DNA from: Paracoccus aeridis
Lineage (GTDB): Bacteria > Pseudomonadota > Alphaproteobacteria > Rhodobacterales > Rhodobacteraceae
Assembly: GCF_004923205.2 (NCBI RefSeq)
Contig: NZ_SELD02000018.1
Coordinates: 62,001 to 126,000, forward strand
Length of the DNA: 64,000 nucleotides
Direction: 5' to 3'
The notes under the pieces: model-generated
The model's database searches: none
What the model saw: only the letters and a program-made list of their open reading frames with translations
What the model was told of the DNA's origin: nothing
Position numbers and translations under genes: made by a program
Shown: one piece after another, positions 1 to 10,615 of the stretch
Position numbering within the stretch: position 1 is the stretch's first letter
How the letters are laid out: every line of letters starts with the position of its first letter

Positions 1-557
1 TGCGGGCGGGCTATGCGCGGATGCCCGGCGACGTGATCCTGCCGCACGACGCCGAGGACGTGGACTTCCTGCGCCTGCTCGACTTCTACGAGGCCGACAT
101 CGCCCGGCACACCCGGCTTTACGACGGCGTGGACGACGCGCTGGCGCGGTTGCAGGACATGGGGCTGATCCTGTCGATCTGCACCAACAAGCCGGGCGCG
201 CTGGCGGAAAAGCTGCTGTCGGTGCTGGGGATCCGCGACCGCTTCGCGGCGCTGGTGGGGGCCGACACGCTGCCGGTGAGGAAGCCCGATCCGGTCGCCT
301 ACCGCGAGGCGGTGCTGCGCGCGGGCGGCACGGTGGCGCGGTCGTTCCTGGTGGGCGACACGGAAACGGACGTGAAGACCGCCCGTGCCGCCGGGGTCAG
401 GGTGGCGCTGGTGGGCTTTGGCCCCGAAGGGCCGGGGATCGAGCGGCTGGGGCCGGACTACCTGCTGCCCGACTTCGCGGGGCTGCCGGAACTGGCGCAA
501 CGCTGGCTCGCGGCGGACGCGGCGCAGGGCTGTTCCCGCGCCGCAAACCAGGCTTGA
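1..557 (+). CDS. gph: Phosphoglycolate phosphatase-like HAD hydrolase (5' partial)
   Basis: HAD-superfamily phosphatase, probably converting 2-phosphoglycolate to glycolate. The window edge removes the N-terminus: the reading frame is open from base 3, so the methionine codon at 21 is internal and the nucleophile motif DxDxT lies outside. Visible motifs are the cap region, motif II around ICTNKP, the motif III lysine in RKPDP and the Mg-binding motif [10 protein letters not shown]. 184 residues are visible, against about 220-230 for a full Gph. The gene ends 46 bp before queA on the same strand. Assignment to Gph rather than another HAD subfamily rests on the TNKP and RKPDP signatures; substrate specificity is inferred. 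Confidence 0.82.
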   Translation, partial: RAGYARMPGDVILPHDAEDVDFLRLLDFYEADIARHTRLYDGVDDALARLQDMGLILSICTNKPGALAEKLLSVLGIRDRFAALVGADTLPVRKPDPVAYREAVLRAGGTVARSFLVGDTETDVKTARAAGVRVALVGFGPEGPGIERLGPDYLLPDFAGLPELAQRWLAADAAQGCSRAANQA

Positions 558-603
558 CCGCGCAAGGGTTGACCTTGCCGGTGCCCGCGCCGACAACCCC
601 GAC

Positions 604-1665
604 ATGCGCCTGTCCGATTTCGACTTCGACCTGCCCGAGGGGCTGATCGCCACCCGCCCGGCGCGGCCGCGGACGGCGGCCCGGCTGCTGGTGGCGCAGG
701 GCGACGCGGTCGAGGACGCGACGGTCGCCGACCTGCCGCGCTTCCTGCGGCCCGGCGACCTGCTGGTCCTGAACGACACCCGCGTGATCCCGGCGCGTCT
801 CAGCGGCACCCGCACCCGCGCGACCCCGCAGGGCGACGCCACCGCGAAGGTCGAGATCACGCTGCTGGAGCCGACGGCCGACGGCGCCTGGCGCGCGCTC
901 GCCAAGCCGCTCCGCAAGCTCCGGACGGGCGAGACGGTGCGCTTCGGCGACACGCTGTCGGCCGTCGTGGACGGCATGGCCGAGACCGACCTGACGCTGC
1001 GCTTCGACGCGGAAGGCGCGGCGCTGGACGAGGCGCTGGCCCGCGTCGGCGCGATGCCGCTGCCGCCCTACATCGCCGCGCTGCGCGCGCCCGACGACCA
1101 GGACCGGACCGACTACCAGAGCGTCTGGGCGCGCCGATCGGGCGCCGTCGCGGCCCCGACCGCCAGCCTTCATTTCGACCAGCCGCTGCTGGACCGGCTG
1201 GGCGGCATGGGCGTGAACTTCGCGACCGTCACGCTGCACGTCGGCGCGGGCACCTTCCTGCCGGTCAAGGTCGAGGACGTGACCACCCACCGCATGCACG
1301 GCGAGCGCGGGATCGTGGACGAGGCCGCCGCCCGCGCGATCAACGCCGCCCGGGCCGAGGGGCGCCGCGTCATCGCCGTGGGCACCACCGCGCTGCGGCT
1401 GATCGAAAGCGCGGCTGCCGGGGACGGGACCGTCCGCCCCTATGACGGTGTCACGGAAATCTTCATCTATCCGGGCTATGACTTCCGCGTGACCGACGCG
1501 CTGATGACCAACTTCCACCTGCCCCGCTCGACCCTGCTGATGCTGGTGTCGGCGCTGATGGGCAAGGACCGCATCGACCGCCTCTATGCCCACGCGGTGC
1601 GGGGCGGCTACCGCTTCTTCAGCTACGGCGACGCCTCGCTGCTGATCCCGGACCGGGCATGCTGA
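604..1665 (+). CDS. queA: S-adenosylmethionine:tRNA ribosyltransferase-isomerase QueA
   Basis: Transfers and isomerises the ribosyl part of S-adenosylmethionine onto 7-aminomethyl-7-deazaguanine in tRNA, giving epoxyqueuosine (queuosine pathway, cytoplasm). 353 residues, the usual QueA length. Family motifs are [16 protein letters not shown] at the N-terminus, [26 protein letters not shown] and [10 protein letters not shown]. The ATG at 604 was chosen because the QueA N-terminus ([11 protein letters not shown]) begins there; the frame stays open upstream but that stretch matches nothing in the family. The last 7 bp overlap the start of the following MFS gene (ATGCTGA), suggesting coupled translation. 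Confidence 0.95.
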   Translation: MRLSDFDFDLPEGLIATRPARPRTAARLLVAQGDAVEDATVADLPRFLRPGDLLVLNDTRVIPARLSGTRTRATPQGDATAKVEITLLEPTADGAWRALAKPLRKLRTGETVRFGDTLSAVVDGMAETDLTLRFDAEGAALDEALARVGAMPLPPYIAALRAPDDQDRTDYQSVWARRSGAVAAPTASLHFDQPLLDRLGGMGVNFATVTLHVGAGTFLPVKVEDVTTHRMHGERGIVDEAAARAINAARAEGRRVIAVGTTALRLIESAAAGDGTVRPYDGVTEIFIYPGYDFRVTDALMTNFHLPRSTLLMLVSALMGKDRIDRLYAHAVRGGYRFFSYGDASLLIPDRAC

Positions 1666-3488
1666 CCGTCTTCCGATCCAGCTGGCCGCTGCTGCTGGGC
1701 GTCCTGCTGCTGATGGTCGGGAACGGCATGCAGGGGACGCTCCTGGGCGTGCGCGGCGGGATCGAGGGGATCCCGACCAGCCTCATGGCGCTGGTGATGG
1801 CGGGATATTTCGGCGGCTTCGTGGTCGGCAGCCGGACCGTGCCGGGGCTGATCCAGCGCGTGGGCCACGTCCGCGTCTTCGCGGCGCTCGCGTCGATGAT
1901 CTCGGCCGTCCTGGTCATGTACGCGGCGGCACCCCACTGGCTTGCCTGGGCGCTGCTGCGCTTCCTGATCGGGTTCTGCTTCTGCGGCGTCTACATCGTC
2001 GCGGAAAGCTGGCTCAACGCCGGCGCCACGAACGAGAACCGCGGCCTGACCATGTCCACCTACATGATCGTCCAGATGTCGGGGCTGGTGACCGCGCAGT
2101 TCCTGATGAACTTCGGCGACCCCGGCGGCTGGATGCTGTTCGTGGTGCCGTCGGTGCTCGTGTCCCTGGCCTTCACGCCGATCCTGCTGGCGACCACCCC
2201 CGCGCCGCGGTTCGAGACGATCGCGCCGATGAGCATGAGGAAGCTGTTCCGCGCCTCTCCGCTGGGATGCGTCGGCATCTTCCTGATGGGGGGCGTCTTC
2301 GCGGCGCTGCAGGGGATGTCGCCGGTCTGGGGCTCGGTCATCGGGATGAACGTGCGCGACGTGTCGGCCTTCGTCGCGGCGATCTGGCTGGGCGGGCTGG
2401 CCTGCCAGTACCCGATCGGCTGGCTGTCTGACCGGACCGACCGCCGCGTCCTGATCATGACGCTGGCGATGTTCGGCGCAGCCATCACGATCGTCGTCTT
2501 CGCGTTCGATGTCGGGATCTGGGGCTACCTGCTGGCCGCGGCCCTGCTGGGCGGGGTCGCGAACCCGACCTATTCGCTGCTGATCGCCTATACCAACGAC
2601 TTCCTCGACGCGTCCGACATGGCGGCCGGCTCGGCGGGCCTGCTGCTCATCAACGGGGCCGGGTCGTTCTTCGGCCCGATCGTCACCGCCTGGCTCATGG
2701 CGGCGATGGGCCCGGACGGGTTCTGGGCCTACATGGGCGTGCTGCTGCTGGCGCTGTCGGGCTATGCCGCGTGGCGCATGACGCGCCGCGCGTCGCCCGC
2801 CGTCGCCGACACCGGCGCCTTCGCGATGCTGTCGCCGACCGCGACGACGCTCGCCGTCGAGACCGCGCTGGCGCAGGCCGGCGACCCCGCCACCCACCCG
2901 GAGGAGGAGTTCCGCATGACGCCGCAAGAGATCAACCGCTTCTGGCTGGACGAGGTCGGCCCGAAGGGCTGGTACGAGCAGTCCGACGAGCTGGACCAGC
3001 AGGTCCGCGCGCGCTTCATGTCCGCGTGGCAGGACGCGCGGCAACTGACCCGCGCGTGGGCCGACACGCCCGAAGGGACGCTCGCGTCGCTGATCCTGAC
3101 CGACCAGTTCCCGCGCAACATGTTCCGCGGCGACAGCCGGTCCTTCGCGACCGATCCGCTCGCCATCTCGATCGCCGAGAGCGCGATCGCCGCGGGCCAC
3201 GACCTCGCCACGCCCGAACCTGCCCGGCAGTTCTTCTACATGCCGTTCGAGCATGCCGAGGACCTGGCCCTGCAGGACCGCGCGGTCGCGCTGTTCGCCG
3301 AACGGATGCCGGGCGAGAACCTGATCCACGCGCAGCTGCACCGCGACACCATCGCCACCTTCGGCCGCTTCCCGTGGCGCAACGCGGCGCTCGGCCGCGA
3401 AACGACGCCCGCAGAGCAGGCGCTGCTGGACGCCGGCGGCTATGGCGCGCTGGTTTCCGGCAAGGTCAAGCTTGCCGATCCCGGGTGA
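1659..3488 (+). CDS. MFS transporter fused in frame to a DUF924 domain
   Basis: 609 residues with two parts. Residues 1 to about 375 are a 12-helix major facilitator of the YcaD type, with loop motif [10 protein letters not shown] between helices and repeated Gly/Ala-rich membrane segments. After a linker, residues 420-609 are a complete DUF924 protein, beginning [20 protein letters not shown] and containing [12 protein letters not shown] and [14 protein letters not shown]924 proteins are normally separate soluble proteins of about 180-190 residues. No stop codon separates the halves. A strong Shine-Dalgarno (GGAGGAGGAG, 2901-2910) sits 5 nt before the ATG at 2916, so the DUF924 part may also be made alone. 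Substrate of the transporter and function of DUF924 are unknown. The start overlaps the end of queA. Confidence 0.8.
   Translation: MLTVFRSSWPLLLGVLLLMVGNGMQGTLLGVRGGIEGIPTSLMALVMAGYFGGFVVGSRTVPGLIQRVGHVRVFAALASMISAVLVMYAAAPHWLAWALLRFLIGFCFCGVYIVAESWLNAGATNENRGLTMSTYMIVQMSGLVTAQFLMNFGDPGGWMLFVVPSVLVSLAFTPILLATTPAPRFETIAPMSMRKLFRASPLGCVGIFLMGGVFAALQGMSPVWGSVIGMNVRDVSAFVAAIWLGGLACQYPIGWLSDRTDRRVLIMTLAMFGAAITIVVFAFDVGIWGYLLAAALLGGVANPTYSLLIAYTNDFLDASDMAAGSAGLLLINGAGSFFGPIVTAWLMAAMGPDGFWAYMGVLLLALSGYAAWRMTRRASPAVADTGAFAMLSPTATTLAVETALAQAGDPATHPEEEFRMTPQEINRFWLDEVGPKGWYEQSDELDQQVRARFMSAWQDARQLTRAWADTPEGTLASLILTDQFPRNMFRGDSRSFATDPLAISIAESAIAAGHDLATPEPARQFFYMPFEHAEDLALQDRAVALFAERMPGENLIHAQLHRDTIATFGRFPWRNAALGRETTPAEQALLDAGGYGALVSGKVKLADPG
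2901..2910 (+). promoter_or_regulatory. Internal Shine-Dalgarno before the DUF924 domain
   Basis: GGAGGAGGAG is followed after 5 nt by an in-frame ATG at 2916, where the DUF924 family consensus N-terminus begins. It lies inside the MFS-DUF924 reading frame and would allow a 190-residue DUF924 protein to be translated independently (2916-3488). Confidence 0.55.
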
Positions 3489-3530
3489 CGCTGCGAAACT
3501 TCGCACGACACAGAGGGAAGGACGACAGCG

Positions 3531-4922
3531 ATGCCCAAGGACTTCGACATGGTGGTGATCGGCTCGGGGCCCGGCGGCTATGTCTGCGCGATCCGCGGCG
3601 CGCAGCTGGGGCTGAACGTCGCCGTGATCGAACGGGCCGAGCTGGGCGGCATCTGCCTGAACTGGGGCTGCATCCCGACCAAGGCGATGCTGCGGTCGTC
3701 CGAGATCTTCCACCTGATGGAACGGGCGAAGGATTTCGGCCTGAAGGCGGACGGGATCGGCTTCGACCTCGACGCGATCGTGAAACGCTCGCGCGGGGTC
3801 GCCAAGCAGCTGTCGGGCGGCGTCTCGCACCTTCTCAGGAAGAACAAGGTCACGGTCATCCAGGGCGCCGCGAAGCTGGCGGGCGCGGGCAGGATCTCGG
3901 TCGCGACCGACAAGGGCACCGAGGAGGTCGCGGCCAGGGCGATCGTCGTCGCCACCGGCGCCCGGGCCCGCAACCTGCCGGGGCTGGAAGCGGACGGCGA
4001 CCGCGTCTGGTCCTACCGCGAGGCGCTGGTCCCCAAGCACATGCCGAAGAAGCTGCTCGTCATCGGCTCGGGCGCGATCGGGATCGAGTTCGCGAGCTTC
4101 TACAACACGCTCGGCGCGGAAACGACCGTGGTCGAGGTGATGGACCGCGTGCTGCCGGTCGAGGACGAGGAGATCTCGGCCTTCGCGAAGAAGCAGTTCG
4201 TCAAGCAGGGGATGACGATCCTTGAAGGCGCGACGGTGAAGAAGCTCGACCGCGCCAAGGACAAGGTCACCGCCCATGTCGAGGTCGGCGGCAAGGTCCA
4301 GACGCAGGAGTTCGACACCGTCATCTCGGCCGTGGGCATCGTCGGCAACGTCGAGGATTGCGGGTTCGAGGAGGCGGGGCTGAAGATCGACCGCACCCAT
4401 ATCGTCGTCGACGAGCTCTGCCGCACGGGCGTCGACGGCGTATATGCCATCGGCGACGTCGCGGGCGCGCCCTGGCTTGCTCACAAGGCCAGCCACGAAG
4501 GCGTCATGGTGGCCGAGCTGGTCGCGGGCGGCGAGCCGCACCCGATCCGCCCGAACTCGATCCCCGGCTGCACCTACTGCCAGCCGCAGGTCGCCTCGGT
4601 CGGGTTGACCGAGGCGCGCGCGAAGGAAGCCGGGCACGAGGTCCGCGTCGGCCGCTTCCCCTTCATCGGCAACGGCAAGGCGATCGCGCTCGGCGAGCCG
4701 GAGGGGCTGGTCAAGACGGTGTTCGACGCGAAAACCGGCGAACTGCTGGGCGCGCACATGGTCGGCGCCGAGGTGACCGAGCTGATCCAGGGTTACGTCA
4801 TCGGCCGCACGCTGGAGACAACCGAGGCCGAGCTGATGGAAACGGTCTTCGCCCACCCGACCCTGTCCGAAGCGATGCACGAGGCGGTGCTGGACGCCTA
4901 CAAGCGGGCGATCCATTTCTGA
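3531..4922 (+). CDS. lpdA: Dihydrolipoyl dehydrogenase (E3)
   Basis: FAD flavoprotein that reoxidises dihydrolipoamide on 2-oxoacid dehydrogenase complexes using NAD+. 463 residues, the normal E3 length. The FAD-binding GxGxxG is at residues 11-16 (GSGPGG), the redox disulfide is C42/C47 in GGICLNWGCIPTK, the NAD-binding region contains VIGSGAIGIEFASF, and the C-terminal interface has HPTLSEAMHEA with the catalytic His-Glu pair. A Shine-Dalgarno GGAAGGA precedes the ATG. No E1 or E2 genes lie in the window, so the partner complex cannot be seen; the sequence type is the one usually linked to pyruvate dehydrogenase in alphaproteobacteria (family knowledge). An SDR gene starts 10 bp downstream. 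Confidence 0.95.
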   Translation: MPKDFDMVVIGSGPGGYVCAIRGAQLGLNVAVIERAELGGICLNWGCIPTKAMLRSSEIFHLMERAKDFGLKADGIGFDLDAIVKRSRGVAKQLSGGVSHLLRKNKVTVIQGAAKLAGAGRISVATDKGTEEVAARAIVVATGARARNLPGLEADGDRVWSYREALVPKHMPKKLLVIGSGAIGIEFASFYNTLGAETTVVEVMDRVLPVEDEEISAFAKKQFVKQGMTILEGATVKKLDRAKDKVTAHVEVGGKVQTQEFDTVISAVGIVGNVEDCGFEEAGLKIDRTHIVVDELCRTGVDGVYAIGDVAGAPWLAHKASHEGVMVAELVAGGEPHPIRPNSIPGCTYCQPQVASVGLTEARAKEAGHEVRVGRFPFIGNGKAIALGEPEGLVKTVFDAKTGELLGAHMVGAEVTELIQGYVIGRTLETTEAELMETVFAHPTLSEAMHEAVLDAYKRAIHF

Positions 4923-4932
4923 GGAGGAAGCC

Positions 4933-5634
4933 ATGTCCGACAAGGTTGCGATCATCACCGCCGGCGGGTCGGGCATGGGCGCGGCGGCGGCCCGCAGGCT
5001 TTCCGACGACGGCTACAGGGTCGCGATCCTGTCGTCCTCGGGCAAGGGCGAGGCGCTCGCGGCCGAGCTTGGCGGCCTTGGCGTCACCGGGTCGAACCAG
5101 TCGCCGGATGACCTTGCGCGGCTGGTCGACGCGGCGATGGACCGCTGGGGCCGGATCGACGCGCTGGTGAACTCTGCCGGGCACGGGCCACGCGCGGCGA
5201 TCCTCGACATCAGCGACGACGACTGGCACCGCGGGATGGAGGTCTACCTTCTGAACGTGATCCGCCCGGTCCGTCTGGTCGCGCCGATCATGGCCGACGC
5301 GGGCGGCGGCGCGATCGTCAACATCTCCACCGCCTGGGCGTTCGAGCCCTCGGCGATGTTTCCGACCTCGGCGGTGTTCCGGGCGGGGCTCGCGAGCTTC
5401 ACGAAGATCTTCTGCGACACTTACGCGGGCCAGAACGTGCGGATGAACAACGTCCTGCCGGGCTGGATCGACAGCCTGCCCGCCACCGACGAGCGGCGCG
5501 ATACGGTGCCCATGAGGCGCTACGGTCGCGCCGACGAGATCGCGGCGACGGTCGCGTTCCTTGTTTCGGACGGCGCCGGCTACATCACCGGGCAGAACCT
5601 GCGGGTGGATGGCGGACTGACGCGGTCGGTCTGA
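4933..5634 (+). CDS. SDR-fold protein lacking the catalytic Tyr-x3-Lys
   Basis: 233-residue Rossmann-fold short-chain dehydrogenase/reductase. The nucleotide-binding TAGGSGMGAA (residues 9-18), the NSAG element (80-83) and the C-terminal GYITGQNLRVDGG typical of FabG-like SDRs are all present. Where the catalytic Tyr-x-x-x-Lys should be, the sequence reads SAVFR: S146 replaces Tyr and R150 replaces Lys. The Lys/Tyr pair is needed for oxidoreduction in classical SDRs, so the protein may be a non-catalytic cofactor-binding protein or use other chemistry. It follows lpdA by 10 bp with Shine-Dalgarno GAGGAGG, suggesting co-expression. Substrate unknown. Confidence 0.85.
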   Translation: MSDKVAIITAGGSGMGAAAARRLSDDGYRVAILSSSGKGEALAAELGGLGVTGSNQSPDDLARLVDAAMDRWGRIDALVNSAGHGPRAAILDISDDDWHRGMEVYLLNVIRPVRLVAPIMADAGGGAIVNISTAWAFEPSAMFPTSAVFRAGLASFTKIFCDTYAGQNVRMNNVLPGWIDSLPATDERRDTVPMRRYGRADEIAATVAFLVSDGAGYITGQNLRVDGGLTRSV

Positions 5635-5644
5635 CCGGCCTCCA

Positions 5645-5851
5645 TCACTCCGCCTTCAGCGCGCCCGGCTTGTGCGCGGCCTGTGCGCCCTCGTCCGTCT
5701 CGACCAGCCATTGCGGATCGTCCTCGGACGCGGCGACCTCGTGGTCCTTGATCTTCATGCGCGAGGTGATCTTGCGCACGATCTTGCCGTGCGCCGTTCC
5801 GCCCGAGCTGTTCCAGCTGACCCGCTGTCCCTTGTGGAAATCCGCGGCCAT
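5645..5851 (-). CDS. DUF2945 (HVA1-type) small protein
   Basis: 68 residues, MAADFHKGQRVSWNSSGG at the N-terminus followed by the GxxxGKIVRKIT pattern of the DUF2945 family (small basic proteins widespread in alphaproteobacteria, function not established). The ATG at 5851 was preferred over the upstream in-frame codon at 5890 because the family consensus begins there and AGAAGGAG stands 6-7 nt before it. It converges with the SDR gene, with only 10 bp between the stop codons. A strong terminator-like hairpin lies only 25 nt upstream of its start. Confidence 0.75.
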   Translation of the reverse strand: MAADFHKGQRVSWNSSGGTAHGKIVRKITSRMKIKDHEVAASEDDPQWLVETDEGAQAAHKPGALKAE

Positions 5852-5876
5852 CGCGCGCTCCTTCTGATCCGACGAA

Positions 5877-5902
5877 GAACCCCGGCGCAAAGGCCGGGGT
5901 TC
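5877..5902 (-). terminator. Hairpin terminator after the amidohydrolase operon
   Basis: Perfect 10-bp stem (GAACCCCGGC / GCCGGGGTTC) with a 6-nt loop, 20 bp downstream of the M20 amidohydrolase stop. Read on the minus strand it is followed by TTCG, a weak T-run. It also lies just upstream of the DUF2945 start, so leaky read-through into that gene is possible. Confidence 0.6.
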
Positions 5903-5921
5903 CCTTGGGCAAGGGGGCGGA

Positions 5922-7088
5922 TCAGGCGGCGGGCATCCGCGCCTCGACCATGCCGGCGTACCAGCTCGACCCTGCGGGGATCGCGTCGTCGTCGAAGTTG
6001 TAGGCCGGGTGGTGCACCATGGCGCTGTCGCCGTTGCCCACGAAGATATAGGCGCCGGGGCGCTGTTCCAGCATGTAGCTGAAGTCCTCGCCGCCCATCA
6101 TCGGCTCGACGGTCATGTCGATGTCGCCCGCGACCTCGCGCGCGACGGCCGCCGCGTGTTCCGTCGCGTCCGCGTGGTTCACCGTGACCGGGTAGCCGCG
6201 GCGGAAGTCCACGTCGGCGGTCGCGCCGAAGGCGGCGGCGATGTTTTCGGACACGCGCCTGATCCCGGCTTCCAGCTGGTCGCGCACGCCTGCGTCAAGG
6301 CTGCGGGCGGTGCCCTTCAGCCTCACCGTCTGCGGGATGACGTTGTGGGCGGTGGAATCCGTCTGCACCACGCAGACCGACACGACCGCGTTCTTCAGCG
6401 GATCCACGTTGCGCGACACGATCGACTGCAGCGCGACGATGATCTGCGCCGACACCAGCGTGGTGTCGATGCAATCGTGGGGCTTTGCCGCGTGCCCGCC
6501 CTTGCCAGTGACGACGATGTCGAACTGGTCGGCAGCCGCCATCATCGCGCCCTCGCGGATCGCGAAGCTGCCGGTGGGGATGCCCGGCATGTTGTGCATC
6601 CCGTAGAATTCCTGGATGCCCCAGCGGTCCACCAGCCCGTCCTCGACCATGGCGAGCCCGCCGGCGCCGCCTTCTTCGGCGGGCTGGAAGATCACGACCG
6701 CGGTGCCGTCGAAATTGCGCGTCTCGGCGAGATAGCGGGCCGCGCCCAGCAGCATCGCGGTGTGGCCGTCATGGCCGCAGGCGTGCATGACGCCGGGGGT
6801 TTTGGACGCGTAGTCGACGCCCGTGATCTCGTTGATGGGCAGCGCGTCCATGTCGGCGCGCAGGCCGATCACCCGGCCGCTGCTGTCGCTGCGGCCCTTG
6901 ATGACGCCCACCACGCCGGTGCGGCCGACGCCCTCGACCACCTCGTCCACGCCGAAGCTCCGCAGCAGCTCGGCGACCTTGCCGGCAGTACGGTGGACTT
7001 CGTAGAGCAGTTCCGGGTTCTCGTGGAAGTCGCGGCGCCAGGCTGTGATCTCGGGCAGCAACTCGGCCATGCGGTTCTTGACGGGCAT
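5922..7088 (-). CDS. M20 family amidohydrolase (hippurate hydrolase type)
   Basis: 388-residue metal-dependent amidohydrolase that cleaves N-acyl amino acids or related amides in the cytoplasm. The di-metal site is visible: HACGHDGH at residues 102-109, the catalytic/metal EEGGAG after FQPAEE, and GGEDFSYMLE near the C-terminus. The start at 7088 (MPVKNRMAELLPEI) has AGGAGA just upstream and matches the family; a longer frame to 7139 adds an unrelated 17 residues. It is the last gene of a minus-strand unit behind an FAD oxidoreductase and a peptide-type double ABC ATPase, which suggests that it processes what the transporter imports. The exact substrate (N-acyl amino acid, hippurate, opine-like amide) cannot be read from sequence. 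Confidence 0.85.
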   Translation of the reverse strand: MPVKNRMAELLPEITAWRRDFHENPELLYEVHRTAGKVAELLRSFGVDEVVEGVGRTGVVGVIKGRSDSSGRVIGLRADMDALPINEITGVDYASKTPGVMHACGHDGHTAMLLGAARYLAETRNFDGTAVVIFQPAEEGGAGGLAMVEDGLVDRWGIQEFYGMHNMPGIPTGSFAIREGAMMAAADQFDIVVTGKGGHAAKPHDCIDTTLVSAQIIVALQSIVSRNVDPLKNAVVSVCVVQTDSTAHNVIPQTVRLKGTARSLDAGVRDQLEAGIRRVSENIAAAFGATADVDFRRGYPVTVNHADATEHAAAVAREVAGDIDMTVEPMMGGEDFSYMLEQRPGAYIFVGNGDSAMVHHPAYNFDDDAIPAGSSWYAGMVEARMPAA

Positions 7089-7140
7089 GATTGTCTCCTG
7101 TTCTGGCGGCAGGTTCGCGCGGCCGTCGCCGCGCCGCAAG

Positions 7141-8484
7141 TCATAAGGTGGGGCCGAGCGTCACCGGCGAGCCGTCCGAGAAGCGGCCGAAGCGGAAGCG
7201 GGTCAGGTCGTGCCCGGGGTCCCGGCCGCGGATCAGGTCGGCCATGACGCGGCCGATGCCGGGGCCGATGCCGAAGCCGTGGCCCGACAGTCCGGTGGCG
7301 ACGAAGAACCCGGGGATCGGCGTCTCGTCGAGGATGGGGACGATATCGGGGGTGGCGTCGATCATGCCAGCCCAGGCGCGTTTGATGCGCGGCCGGCCGT
7401 GGTTCGGGAAGGTCGCGGCGAAGTCGCGCTGCAGCTTTTCGACCAGCCGTAGGTTCGGGGCCGGGTCGAGCACGCGCATCCGTTCGAACGGGGATTCCTC
7501 GTCGGCGCGCCAGCGCCGCGGGGTGCGCCAGGCGTCGGGAAACCCTGCGGGCGCGAACGGGTGCAGGCGGGTGTTGGTCACGTCGCGCAGGAACTGGCGG
7601 CCGAAGCTGCGGACGTGGCGGAAGGCACCGGGTCCGATCCAGAAGTCGCTGACGGTGCCGGGGGCGAGGGTGTAGCCGCCATCCGCGCGCCTGCGGAAGG
7701 CGAAGCGGTCGTCGGCGGCGTTGCTGGGCCAGAAGTCGGGCATGGCCTCGGTCGCGGCCACCGTCGCGCGCGAGGACAGCTGCGGGATCGACAGCCCGGC
7801 GTTCCCTGCGAAAAGCGACGACCACGCCCCGCCCGCCAGCAGCACGAGCGGGGCGCGGATCGTCCCCTTCTCGGTCACGACGCCGCTGACGCGGCCGGCG
7901 GCCGTCTCGATCGTGCGGACCGCGCAGTCCTCGACGATCACCGCGCCGGCGTCGGCGGCGAGGCGGGCCATCGCGGGCACCGCCGTCCACGGCTCGGCCC
8001 GCGCATCCGACGGCGTGGTGAGCGCGCCGAGCCACCCGGCGGCGTTCGGCAGCACGCGGTCCAGTTCCGCCCGCGAAAGCAGGCGCGTGTCGAGCCCGTG
8101 CGCCTTCGCGTGGACCAGCCAGCCCTCGTAGGCGGCCAACTGGGCCTCGGTCCGGGCAAGGTAGGTGACGCCGGTGCGGCGCAGCCCCGCGGCCTCGCCC
8201 AGTTCCTGCTGCAGCCCTTCCCAGAGCCGCAGCGCCTCGATCATGATCGGCAGTTCGTCCAGGTCGCGGCCCTGCTGGCGCACCCAGCCCCAGTTGCGCG
8301 ACGACTGTTCGGCGGCGACGCGGCCCTTTTCGCAGACCGTGACCGCGACGCCCGCGCGGGCGAGATACAGCGCCGTCGCGATCCCGGCGATGCCGCCGCC
8401 GATGACGGCGACGTCGGTGGCGTCGGGGATGGGTCCGGGAAAGCGGACCGCCTCGGTCGCGGCGATGGGACCACCCGTCAGCAT
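7141..8484 (-). CDS. FAD-dependent amino-acid-type oxidoreductase (DAO family)
   Basis: 447 residues with an N-terminal FAD-binding GGGIAG (29-34, within VAVIGGGIAGIATALYLARAG) and the DAO-fold ending around GLSGHGFGIGPGIGRVMADLI, as in DadA, glycine/sarcosine oxidases and opine-type oxidases. Such enzymes oxidise C-N bonds of amino acids or secondary amines and pass electrons to O2 or the respiratory chain. It lies 52 bp upstream of the M20 amidohydrolase and 28 bp downstream of the ABC ATPase gene, so the three are likely co-transcribed. Substrate is not identifiable; an N-alkylated or N-acylated amino acid fits the neighbourhood (inference). Confidence 0.82.
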   Translation of the reverse strand: MLTGGPIAATEAVRFPGPIPDATDVAVIGGGIAGIATALYLARAGVAVTVCEKGRVAAEQSSRNWGWVRQQGRDLDELPIMIEALRLWEGLQQELGEAAGLRRTGVTYLARTEAQLAAYEGWLVHAKAHGLDTRLLSRAELDRVLPNAAGWLGALTTPSDARAEPWTAVPAMARLAADAGAVIVEDCAVRTIETAAGRVSGVVTEKGTIRAPLVLLAGGAWSSLFAGNAGLSIPQLSSRATVAATEAMPDFWPSNAADDRFAFRRRADGGYTLAPGTVSDFWIGPGAFRHVRSFGRQFLRDVTNTRLHPFAPAGFPDAWRTPRRWRADEESPFERMRVLDPAPNLRLVEKLQRDFAATFPNHGRPRIKRAWAGMIDATPDIVPILDETPIPGFFVATGLSGHGFGIGPGIGRVMADLIRGRDPGHDLTRFRFGRFSDGSPVTLGPTL

Positions 8485-8512
8485 CGATCCCCTCCCCCTT
8501 CCCTGCCGCGCC

Positions 8513-10354
<1,842 letters not shown>

Positions 10355-10615
10355 AAGGGGGCACCTTCTTTCCTGCGGCGTGCCGGGGATGTGTCGGCAG
10401 CACGTCGGCGCAGGCTAAGCGAGCGGGCCGTGTTTGCAACAACAAAACCGGCTTGCGTTTTCGTGACGGGTTCTAACAATTCGGACATTCCGCAAGGGCA
10501 ACCTGCCAGCAGAACGGATTGGGGACCATCGACAGATGCCGACAAGAACGCCTTCAAGGCGTCACGGCCAGCCGATCCGAAACCCCTCGCGGGGAACACC
10601 AACAAGGAGCGTTTC
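10355..10615. promoter_or_regulatory. Divergent intergenic region between the ABC ATPase and binding-protein units
   Basis: 261 bp with locally lower G+C around 10430-10500, expected to hold promoters for both directions. No convincing -35/-10 pair stands out. A perfect palindrome ACGCCTT-C-AAGGCGT (10548-10562) is a candidate regulator site, and CCCCTCGCGGGG lies close to the binding-protein Shine-Dalgarno (AAGGAG, 10604-10609). Confidence 0.4.

Noticed and set aside
1623-4976. A 1117-codon open frame on the minus strand opposite the MFS, lpdA and queA genes
   Set aside because: It is an Arg/Asp/His-rich antisense shadow of high-G+C coding DNA; the plus strand carries well-known families over the same span.
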